Shown here: one piece after another, positions 1 through 10,417 of the stretch
How positions within the stretch are numbered: position 1 is the first letter of the stretch
How the letters are laid out: each line of letters begins with the position of its first letter
Source: Hyaloperonospora brassicae
Lineage: Eukaryota; Oomycota; Peronosporomycetes; Peronosporales; Peronosporaceae
Direction of reading: 5' to 3'
Assembly: GCA_947650285.1 (NCBI GenBank)
Contig: CANTFL010000003.1
Location: 124,001-188,000, forward strand
DNA: 64,000 bases
Notes under the pieces: generated by a model
Seen by the model: the letters and a program-made list of their open reading frames with translations, nothing else
Database searches by the model: none
What the model was told of the DNA's origin: nothing
Position numbers and translations under genes: made by a program

Positions 1-537
1 CTTGTCCTCCACGCGGGTCAACGCGCTCGCGTCCGGCACGAGCGGTGCATCGACACCAATGCTACGGCGATCGCCAGCGCTGCAACTGCTGCTGCTGCTC
101 TTTGCGTCTTTGTTGTTGCTGCTGCTGCTGTGGAACGCCAGTGGCGGCGTCCGCACGCGCGTGCGGATCCACCGCCGCCGCCGCAGCAAGTGGTAGTAGC
201 CCCGTTTGCTCTTGCTCGTGCCTGCTGCAAGGCGGCCGTTCATCCGGGCCATGGACGAGCCGTACGTCCAGCCGTCGTCGTCGCACTGCGTGTACTCGCT
301 GTCGACCATCCACGCGTGGCTCCACATCCAGTCGGACGCGGGCTCGAGGGCGCCGACTTCGAGGGTTGGGGTTTCCCTCACGGCGTTCAAGCGGTCGGCT
401 CGGCCTGTGACATGTATGGCGGCGCGCGTGAGCTCGGGGTAGGGGTTGCCGCTGCGGTCGCAAAAGCGCTCGAACGTCCAGCCGTGAAACGGCTGCAGCA
501 CTTGCACTTCGAACGCCTCGTCGACGACCGACTCCAT
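1..537 (-). CDS. Dysferlin/peroxin (DysF) domain protein, 5' part
   Basis: An open frame starts at the ATG complementary to 535-537 and stays open to the window edge, so the 3' part is missing. About 45 residues in, the protein has a GWTFERF segment. A DysFC-like block follows with DWMWSHAWMVD, CDDDGWTYGSSMARMN and the basic motif RRRRWIRTR. The pattern W-x-W...WxVD...DxDGWxYA...RRRRWxR is typical of the peroxin/ferlin (Pex24p/TECPR1-type) domain, which occurs in peroxisomal integral membrane proteins and autophagy adaptors. After it the chain becomes Ser/Asn-rich (GCA/GCT-type repeats near 80-135). The start was chosen as the first ATG in the frame carrying the domain; the other frames give only low-complexity peptides. 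No introns are visible in this piece. The family call is fairly sure; the exact role is not. Confidence 0.72.
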   Translation of the reverse strand, partial: MESVVDEAFEVQVLQPFHGWTFERFCDRSGNPYPELTRAAIHVTGRADRLNAVRETPTLEVGALEPASDWMWSHAWMVDSEYTQCDDDGWTYGSSMARMNGRLAAGTSKSKRGYYHLLRRRRWIRTRVRTPPLAFHSSSSNNKDAKSSSSSCSAGDRRSIGVDAPLVPDASALTRVEDK

Positions 538-2150
538 GAGCAGACACAGGCGAGTGCGACGACGACGACGACGACGATGTAAACGAGATGCAGTCGTGTC
601 GGGCGAGGCGGCACTTGCTCAGGAGACGCGAAAGTGGCGGCGCGGCCAATGCGCCAAACGAAAAGAGAGAGAGTGCGCAGTGGGTCAAGGGGGTAGGGAG
701 GAGAAGAGGGGTAGGGCAGCGACTGCGTCGATAGAAAGGGGGACAACGGGCCCTAGTCGCTTGCGTGGTGGTGGTGGTGGTCGCGGTCGTCGTCGGTGGC
801 TTTCGCTGCGAGCCAATGAGATGGGTTTACGTGACATTGGGCCAATGAGAAGGCGTCACAGCGGGGTGGCGGTCGCCAATCACAAACAATGCCGTGCTGG
901 CCGCCAGAAAGGCCAGCGGCGTATGTCTGCGACATCGCACGTCGCCGTGGAGACGAGTCACGCTCCTTTTTCCGTCGTCAGTGTCGTCGTTGTCGTCGTC
1001 GTCGGTGTCTCGAAGCAGCGACGGCGCTATTTTTAGACGAGCAGTTTCGTTTTCCACAGTCGCGCGACCTGCGGGGTCGCGCATGCGACACGCCTTTCAT
1101 TGCGATCCGAAGGAGAAGATGGACAAGAGACGAGGATCGGTGAATCTCTTGCGTCAATGTCGGTGACCGTATCGTGAGTGGAAGGCAGTCGCTGACACAT
1201 GCGCTGCGAGCATACCCGACCCGAAGTCGCATAGACCACAGCGAGAGGATCGGTCTGCGTACCAGAGACAGTCGTAGAGACACCTTTTTTGTGCCGTCTG
1301 TCCTGATCAAACAAACGGGTGAGCCGCTGCATTGCATTATTCTTTTGTATTTCGCAAGCTGCTTATGGTACCTTCGCCTATGTCGATATACGTAGTGACA
1401 ATCGCCATCCAGGCGCTCGAGCATATGGAGCAAGTACCGCTTTGTGTCTTGCGTCCGTTACGATCGGTAGAACTCGTGCGACCAGTGAGATTGTTGAGTA
1501 GCTGCGAGAAGGATGGGGACACACACATCCGCTTCATCCTTGCTGCAGATGTCTCGGGCATGTCAACCCTTTTTGACTTGTCTTACGTAATCACATTTCG
1601 TGAAAGCAGCGGCATGTTTTGACAGGATGCAGTGAGAAGAGGTCTATTCACATATATGTGTGCAGAAGTGTACTCGCTTGTTCCGCGTGGTCGTTCGTCC
1701 GACCTGCCTAGCGCTTGTTGATCTCACGCCAGATGACGGCGAAACCACCCGGATCGGCTTCGTACGTGCTATGGCAACAGCCACACACCACGCATTTGAC
1801 AGCTTTGTACCGTTTTTGGCCTCGTAGTCGTTGGCAGTGTCCAGTTGCGAGAGTCGCTCTTCAGTGAAAATGCTACACACACAAAACTTGGGCTATTACC
1901 GTTGACACGGGATGTAAGCAGTGGGATCAGACGTTGAAGCTGATGTCACTTCAGCGCGCGCACGTGTTGATGCAGCTTCACCATCATGCCAGTGACCCTC
2001 TCTCCTCTGCCTGTCCAAGGAAGTAACAGGCAGTACGTAAGACAACTCCAAACAAAAGGCAATCATCATCGCACGGTCACATCACCGCCGATCACAAATC
2101 ACCCCACGTACAAAGCGCAGCCTTTCTACTACCACCTGCAACGAGGATCG
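538..2150. other. Intergenic, no supported gene
   Basis: This spacer lies upstream of the DysF gene. It holds GTC/GAC triplet-rich stretches (about 545-580 and 975-1015) and several short open frames of biased composition. Between about 1710 and 2080 both strands give protein-like peptides (for example CVVCGCCHSTYEADPGG on minus and VDLTPDDGETTRIGFVR on plus). Each needs a frame slip or an unproven intron, so no gene is called. Confidence 0.5.
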
Positions 2151-2160
2151 AGAGTGACAC

Positions 2161-3430
2161 AATGGTCGGAGTCGTCGGTTCCATTTCGACCGCTTCTCGC
2201 ATGAGACGGATCTGGGCGGTAACAACGATACGTCCATTGCGTATACCGCTGCCGTAGTCCGTCACATGCTGCTGGTACGAGGCACCCGCCACGCAATCAC
2301 GTGCATGCATAACGATCTGGGGCAACCGACGCATGTCATGTTGGTATGAGCTAGCAAATCTGTGTATTACCCGGCGAGTACGACGATCGACACGTTCTGA
2401 CAGCCAGAGTCGACACGACAGTGGATCAAATTCAAATCCCGACGACCGAAGACTTGGCTTAGACTACTGGTCAATGGTGACCAAGGAACGATCTTATCAC
2501 GACGATGTATATACAGCAATCTGCCGGACTGTAGATGGATCGAGTGCCATTTGGCGCAGTGCATTCGTAAGTATAAATAGCGTCGGGCCTTCTCGCCATT
2601 ATCTCGACGAGGTGCCACGCGATCCAGCTTTGTCGCAACGATACGCCGCCTGAAGGCCTGTACAGGCGAGATCCTCGGACGAAGTTTCCCTGTTTGTGGT
2701 GCAAGTGCTCTAGCGCCGTTCACAACCTTGTCCACACATGGCACGAGATCTCGGTGGAGTCGTCTACGTGCGAACACTTGACAAAGAGTCGCCAGTTTCA
2801 GGTCAAACGTCTAGAAGAGGCAAAATAGTACAAGATCCTGCACATTCCTTTGGAACATAAGCGATTGAGATCCAACTGCGGCAAAGGCGACTTCCGCAGT
2901 GAAACCAGAAGCGGAGTGGGCGGGCTTTCGTTTTGGTCAGCCTCACTCTCGACCACTTGGATCGTAACCGAAGAGCGACTGTTGACAGCAGATTTGTATC
3001 GAAGACGACGCTCGAAACGAGTTTACACGGAGACCAAGAAGACAAGAGTAGTACATGTGCGTGCGCGTTTTCTAGTAGCGGCGCTGCATGATGCCACCGA
3101 GTTAACGCTTGCTGAGCATGGACTCCAGCGAACAACAAGCTACGATGGCTTTGCGCATCGAGTTGGTTGCAATCGAGCGGAGCAGGTCAAAACGATTGGA
3201 TGAGGGTACCGATACCGGTCTCAGCGATAGTTCCTGGGAACAATGCCGAGATCGCCTGTGTGTAGGTAATGGTTGTACTCGATGATCGTGACAATTGTGC
3301 GTAAAAGCAGTAGGTGACAATCGAGTGGCAATGCAAGTGAATACTCTCGCCAATCGCCCCGAGCTGCTATTCGTCATCGCTGCATGTCTGCAGGATTTGT
3401 TGCACGAAGACGAGAAGAAACAACCGCAGC
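2161..3430 (+). pseudogene. Decayed multi-exon gene fragments, family not identified
   Basis: Protein-like plus-strand segments occur in sequence but in changing frames. 2161-2343 contains HETDLGGNNDTSIAYTA and ends at a GTATGAG donor. 2379-2463 contains HVLTARVDTTVDQ and then stops. 2463-2566 contains SYHDDVYTAICRTVDG and ends at a strong GTAAGT donor. 2613-2828 contains KFPCLWCKCSSAVHNLVH and a terminal TAG. 3118-3430 is a short ATG-started chain containing SSWEQCRDRLCV, which can be spliced across a 46-nt intron to continue VGDNRVAMQVNTLANRPELL. Joining them needs at least two one-base shifts (near 2463 and 2611), so this looks like one or two decayed genes. The style recalls the large START-like families of oomycetes, but no diagnostic motif is present. 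Antisense frames here are also open, which lowers confidence. Confidence 0.35.
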
Positions 3431-4534
3431 AACATAACTTCAACTGTGGAGCTCATTTGTGCGAGTACGCGACACTACTTTGCCTGAACACCATCATCAC
3501 CGTAGCTGAACCAGCTTTTTTTCTGCTGTCTTTGTGTCAGCAGAACGAAATGCACTGCGTCGACCTTCAGTAAGTATACTCGCTAGAGCGAAGAGCAGGT
3601 GATGAAGTAGTAGAAGTTCGATGCACGATCTCGTAAGAAATCGCATCGCTATGTAATTTATCGTATTTTACGGCGATTACGTAGTATCAGGGAGCACGAG
3701 CAAAGCACGCGAGTTAGTCAAACATCTGGCTCGCTCGTGTGTATATCGATAGTCAGCCAGTCATGTAATAGTAGTGGATCGGGTCCGCGCTTTTTTTCAG
3801 TCCTTTGTACCGCCCAGCGCGGAGCAAAAATCCGTTCCATTGCTTGTCGGGTTATTGTTCTTCGGTCTCTAGTGGACCACATTTGATCCGTGCAACCGCT
3901 TGCGGAAAATCTACTGGCAACGCCGCGTGCCTCTTTATTCTTTTCACGAACACCTCATGCCTTCCCGCAGGTTGAAGTAGCCATAAAGTAACGAGCGAGC
4001 ACTTGTCACTTTCCACCTCTCTCCCGCCTGAGTTGAGCGGCCGATATCGACCGATCGACCGATCAATTGATCCACCGACCGACCCATCGACCCATCTGGT
4101 CAGTTGTTCGCGAGAGAAGCCACGAAAGCGACCGCAACGACCTGCACCGTAAGTGCGCGTCCATCCGCACTTTACTACCGCGCGCAAGCCAAGAAGAACG
4201 CGCACCTCAACACGTACGCGCGTAGCACTTGTTGCGGGCCCATTGACAGCTTCGACGACACGGCAGCGACTGGGAGTGCGTCGGCAGCTGTGTGTGTGTG
4301 TGTTTTTGTCGCAGTGACTTGGACCCGAAGGTAGACAAGTGGCTACGCGTTACTTCAGCGCTCGCTCGACCCCTACCCGCTGATGATTGTTGTTCCCTAC
4401 CCTAATCCACTCACGAGCTCCCCGTTCCATCTGGTGTGTTGTGGTGTTGTTGGTCGTGTTTGTATTGTGATTTTTGCGCTTTGTAGTGTCATAATTGGTC
4501 CAATCGAAAAGCTTCGTCGACCGTAGACAGTGCC
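3431..4534. other. Intergenic / 5' region of the FYVE-BTB gene
   Basis: No supported coding sequence was seen. The stretch has a GATCGACCGATCGACC-type short repeat near 4050-4090 and pyrimidine-rich sequence near 4370-4450. It presumably carries the promoter of the gene starting at 4535. Confidence 0.45.
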
Positions 4535-7500
4535 ATGCTTTTTGGCTCGCAGTACGACGACGACGACGACGACGAGGAGGGAGGCACGGACCACAGTGGG
4601 AGCCCCACGACGCCTGGGCCGCTGCTACTTGAGACGCCGCGCACGAAACCCGCGCGCGTGTCGTCCACGCGACCGTCCCGTCGAAAAGGCACCAAGAGCG
4701 TCAGTCGCAAAGACCAGACACGGACGAGTTTACCTGGTGCCGCTGCGGCTGTCATTGCTGCCGGACCGAGCAGTCCCACCCAGTCACTCGACTCGACGAC
4801 GTCGTCGTCGGCGTCGACAGCGTCCTACTCGCTGATGCACCATCAGCGCAATGGCAGTCATTGGAACGCCAGTGCTGCTAGTCTCGACGGTGGTGCAGGG
4901 ACGCCTCGGAACACGGTGAAGTTCCACGCTAGCAGTTTTAATCCGAATAACAGCAGTGCCAGTGGCACCGTGACCAGCCCAGCAATGCTGCTCAAGACGC
5001 GACGCCGCATTTCCAAGAAAAAGGGAGGAGAACGAGCAAGCAAGAAATACAAGCGACCAGTAGACCGCCACTGCATGTACCCAAGCGTCTGGAAACAGCT
5101 GCAGTTTGCCAAAAAGGTTGTGCGGCTTGCGACCAACTTGAGCGAAAAGCCAGTCTGCGTGACAGGTGTCGACGGTTTCTTGGCATCGTGGATCGTGTGC
5201 GAGCTGCTGAGCCGCGGCTACCGCGTGCGAGGTACTGTGCAAAATGGCAAAGACGATGTTTATGGCTTGCTACAGCTACCGAACGCAAGCAAAAACTTCT
5301 CAGTCGTCGAAACGTCGCTTTTGACGCCTGAGGCTTGCGACATGGCTGTTCAAGGTGCGTGCTATGTGCAGAAGATGTGACGATGTCTCGTTGTGTGTGT
5401 GGTGGATCAGTGGTGTGATCGTACGCTTTTGTTATTGTTCGTATTGAATAGGGTGTGACTTTGTCATCCACACGGGCACTCCATCGTCCTGCTCGGTGCG
5501 CGACCCGCTATCGGAGCAGCAGGAACCAGGAGTGCATAGTGTTGGCAGCCGAATGCACTGCATCATCCCCATGATGACAAACTTTATCCAAGCTTGTGCA
5601 CGATCACGTATCAAACGGGTCGTTCTGACGTCGTCCATCGCTGCCATGGCAGACTCGGTGACACCAGACTCCATCATCAATGATGCCTGTTGGAATGTGA
5701 CTTCATCGTTGGAGAAGAATCCACATTTTCTCAGCTTGAAGCTGGCCGAGGAAGCAGCGTGGCAGCTTGTGGATCAATTGCCCAGCGACCGTCGCATTGA
5801 TCTGGTGACGATGAACCCTGGGACTTTGTTTGGCCCGATGCTACTGAAGTCGAAGCTTGCGCCTGGCAACCAAGTCCTGTACGACTTGATTACGGGCGAG
5901 TACTCGGCTTTGTTGGATTTGAATTGGAGCATGGTCGACGTCCGGGACTGTGCTGTAGCACATATCGCAGCTCTAGAAACGAATGATGCTCGTGGGCGAT
6001 ACATCTGTGTGAACAGAAGTGTATGGATGAAAGACATTGTGGACATATTGTCGAACAATGGTTACAGTGGCCGTGATTTGCCGTGGAAGGTGGGTCTGCC
6101 CAACTGGGTCGGACGACTACCAGCCTACTCGGTTCAGCTAGGGCAAGTCGGCGCTTCGCTGTACGCCTACGACCCCACCTCCGTGCGATCGTCGCCGTAT
6201 TTGGGCGACAAGTTGGTAGAGCACCTGAACATCCGTTTCCGCTCGGTTGACTCGACGATCGTGGAGTCTGCGAACGATCTGTTGAAGTGGGGCCTCATCA
6301 AGCCTTGGGCTGAGGATCACGAGGCAGTAGAGTGCGGTTGCTGTCACGTTGCGTTCACGTTTTACCGGCGTAAACATCATTGCCGGGTAATGACGCTTCA
6401 TCCATTGCATTTGCATGTGAATGGAGGGCTTACCCCTCGCTTAATCCTGTCTTGTCGTATGTTTGAACAGGAATGCGGCGTGATTATATGCAACGATTGT
6501 TCCAGATCTCGAGCAGTTGTGGAGGGATCTGCAGGGCGCGCACGGTTGTGTGATAAGTGTGTCGAGGGATCGATTCCCGGTCTTCTCGACTTGTTGAGGG
6601 ACGAAGACGCGAACAAGAAGCGCACAGCGGTAATTGCACTGGAATCATTGATGGAGAACCCACTGAATCATGACTACGTAACACGTTTTGGCGGTATCTT
6701 GCTATTGATGGACGCCATCCACCATCATGACGAGTCGATATCGTCACATGCTGCTGGCGCGCTATGCGCCTTGTCTTGCAGCGTGGCTAGCACACTTCAG
6801 ATGGTGCTCGAGGGGGCAGTCTTGCAGATGCTAGAGGTGGATGAGATGCTTAGTACATGGGCCATTTGCTTGGAAGCACTTCGCAACATTTGGAAGCAGA
6901 TCAACCGCCAAGACTTTCGGCGGATGCTTCATGCTGTCGCCCGAGTGTCTGCTGACGCAAATATCGGTACGTCAGTCACATCAGCGTGTTACCTTGCAAT
7001 TGAGCGCGATGTAACGTCTGCGTGTGTTTGTACAGGAGAACTGCGTGGCAACATCTTGCTTACGTTTGTGCACATGATGGGTTCCGAGGAGGTCGTAAGT
7101 CTTCTGTCCGAAGGCCTGATCTCAGTGCTGTATCACATGCTGCAGTCGACCGCAGAGTTTCCCCGCTGCGCTGCAGCTCACGCGATAAAGCATTTGGTGC
7201 CTGCAGGTTATGACCCGGATGTGACGATCGATGTGCCACCGTATCTTGTGGATGATCACGAAGAGCTGTTCTTGAATTCGTCCCTGTCGGACCTGCAGTT
7301 TCTCGTGAAGGGTCACATTGCTCCAATCAACGCTCACAAAGTCGTACTGTTCTTTCGCAACTCGTATTTCAAGAACGTGGTGAGAGTAAGTATCGTTATC
7401 CAAGAATCATCTTCTGCTGGCATGCGTTTTTGTGTACCGAGTGTGTCTGCTTACGCTGTTCATGGCATTTGCTGACATGATGTAGTTTGGATCAGCGAGC

Positions 7501-8329
7501 AGCCAAACAGCAGTGATCGAAGTCGACAATTGCAGCTACGAAGTGTTTTCGATCCTGCTGCGCTTTCTGGTAGGGTTCTTGCTCGGAAGCAAATTGTGTG
7601 AAGACAGAATAGAAGAACGAATACTAACAATGCGAATTTACTGACATGCAGTACACCGGCAAAGTCGACATCACTCCGGGTGTGGCCGAAGAACTGCTGC
7701 GAGCGTCTTCGTTCTATTGCGTGTACGAGTTGCAGAAGCGTACAGAAGCTTTTCTGAGCGGCCAGATTTGTGTGGAGAACGTCGTGGATTTGTTGACGCT
7801 GTCTGAAGAGTGCAACGCCGACGATTTGAAAAAGAACTGCGTACCGTTCTTGATGCGACACATCCACGAGATTGTGCGGCTGCCAGCGTTTGAAGAGCAC
7901 CGCTTACGGTCGAGCGAGGAAGTACTGAAGGCACTGACGAACATGCTCGGGCCCGAGTGGGAAGCAAGCTACTCGAAGTTTAAGCAGTCTATTGGTATCA
8001 AAGACAAGGGGGCGAGCAAAGCGGAGTCTGCTGATACTGAGAAGGCGCACGAAGAGCAGAAGCCTCGACCGGTTGCACACCAGGTGAATGACTTCCAGGA
8101 GTCGCCGCTGTCACCGCGTTTCCTGCTATCACCCATGCCGCCGCCCGGTGTGTCTCGAAATATGTCAGCATTTGCCACGGAATCCCCGCGGCTGAACACT
8201 GTCGGTGAAGACAAGTCCATGGAGGGTTTCCACTTTATGAAGACGTTTGGCAATGAGGACGTGCTGTTTCGACGTTCTCGCAATTTGTCGGAGGACATCT
8301 CGGAGGGTCTATCGGAAGGCGTGTGCTAG
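4535..8329 (+). CDS. SDR (reductase-like)-FYVE-armadillo-BTB fusion protein
   Basis: Six exons: 4535-5354, 5452-6386, 6471-6966, 7036-7385, 7486-7569 and 7652-8329. They give 1,120 residues with every junction in frame. Order: a low-complexity N-terminus opening with a D6 run; an extended SDR/dihydroflavonol-reductase-like Rossmann domain (about 205-520) with nucleotide motif TGVDGFLASW and GCDFVIHTG; a FYVE zinc finger (about 580-640: CGCCHVAFTFYRRKHHCR, then ECG, CNDC and CDKC) whose RKHHCRECG core is formed across the 6387-6470 intron; armadillo-like helices (about 640-840); a BTB domain (about 850-960: LSDLQFLVKGHIAPINAHKVV...YTGKVD); and a Ser/Pro-rich tail. FYVE fingers bind PtdIns3P on endosomes, and BTB domains dimerise or recruit cullin-3. 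The SDR catalytic YxxxK reads H-F-L-S-L, so redox activity is probably lost. The 6387-6470 intron is a multiple of three without a stop, so retention would add 28 residues. Confidence 0.88.
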
Positions 8330-9418
8330 GTTATTTTATATGAGCTGCGGCAAAGGTGAATGAGTAAGTGAATGAATGAATGAATGAATGATCGCTTGAT
8401 GTTCAATCGACGAAGTGAATACAGCCACCGCTCGAACTGCTTTTATCTGCGCAGGCTGAGAAATGGGTCATGTGCGGTTGATGTATTCATATTGTGCTCG
8501 CCTCGCGTGGTGACGTTTTCGGTAATGCTGTATTGACAGCATAATTGATGCTGTGGTTGTGATAACGAACAAGTAAGCGATGATCTACAGCTAGCACCTA
8601 CCGAATCGAGCGGAAGCAGTCGTTGTGATCGAACAAACAAAACGTAGTAACCATACAGCGATCAACTGCAGTACTTCATATGTTTCGTCACGCCATAAGC
8701 ACGCCCACCACAGCCACAAGATCTGCTTGTCCTGCAACAACAAGTGATCAAAGTCGTAATCGCGACACCATTTTACTGCTATCGGAGACTCGCTTGACAT
8801 ATCGATATCCACACAAAGCAAGAAAGTTCTCGTAGAGTGCTGACGAAACGACTTTACTCCGATGTAAGACTCTCGTTTAGCTCACGTGTAGGTAAGACAA
8901 TGCCGCGAGCGTTACTGGTGCCAAAGCATGACTGACACTGATTGTTCCAATTTGGTATTGATAATTGTTCAGATGTCAGTACTTCGCTTGTGCAGGCCAA
9001 CTGGATGGTCACTCTGTCTCCGACTTTCTATCAGAAGAGCACAGGTTGAGCTGGAGTCGCTGTCCCGTTTCATGATCGTCTTACAAAGTATTTGGCTGAC
9101 AAGCTGCTGGCTTAGAAGTGGAAGTCGCAGTCGCTGTCGATCAAAACAAACGTTGACTGCTCCTTTGAGACCTGCATGGAGTACCTCTATAAGTAAGCCA
9201 TTTTAAGCACTAGTCGAGTCATTGCTCCCTCTACGTTAGATACATAGTCGCTACTGCTCTAGAGTGGCGTTCCGTTCGTTGTTTTCAATAAATACCGCAG
9301 TCAGTCATAGAAGCTGTACAAAGATGACCGTGGCTCTGGTATTCATAGGTATCGCTCTCATCCGTCTCATTCGAATCCTAAAAAGTCAAGTACTCATCCT
9401 ATCGGTCGTTTACTTCTC
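8330..9418. other. Intergenic with short tetranucleotide repeat and a possible gene relic
   Basis: A short (GAAT)n run lies at about 8363-8390. Near 8976-9194 three plus-strand frames give short protein-like pieces (SLVQANWMVTLSPTFYQ; HDRLTKYLADKLLA; DCSFETCMEYLYK) separated by stops. This may be a decayed gene, but no family can be named. Confidence 0.35.
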
Positions 9419-9959
<541 letters not shown>

Positions 9960-10417
9960 GTTGTGTAAAGTGGCAGGATGTGCCTTATCACATGTCGCAT
10001 AAATTCAATTGTGGCGATACTCAGCACGTGACGGAGCTGCGTCCTCACGGTGCGCGATTTGACGTCGCGGTTACAGTGTCAACGCTGTATTTTCGTCGTC
10101 AACAGTGAGGTTTAACTATCGACCAGCATAAATGCACAACGAGCAGGTAAGTTGGGTGCTTGTCGTCTCAAATTCGATGCGCAAATACACGCACGATCGT
10201 CACAAAGAGCCAAAAGCGTGGACACAAACCCAGTCGAACGGCCCGACAAATGGGCTCTTTTCCCATTTGTCGGCACAACTTCAAAAGAACCGTCTTTTTT
10301 CAAGTCCAGCGGCCCCGTCTTGTTTTTTTCAAGCGTAAAGAACAAAAGCAGTTGGCAAGTCCCTGCCTTCATGGGCACAGTGAGCTCCTGTGGTTTCTAA
10401 CGGACGTTGCAACGACA
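9960..10417. other. Upstream region of the ATG11-like gene
   Basis: No separate gene is supported. An isolated ATG at 10132 followed by a GTAAGT donor could be an upstream exon or an untranslated leader, but no acceptor can be tied to it. An in-frame extension upstream of 10418 looks non-conserved. Confidence 0.35.

Noticed and set aside
536..1036. 166-residue plus frame rich in Arg and Val
   Set aside because: Low-complexity triplet repeats; no motif.
1711..2080. Apparent minus-strand gene end (CVVCGCCHSTYEADPGGFAV...) joined upstream across a 27-nt gap
   Set aside because: Needs a one-base insertion in an A-run and an intron too short for the species; the plus strand of the same bases also reads well, so the strand cannot be decided.
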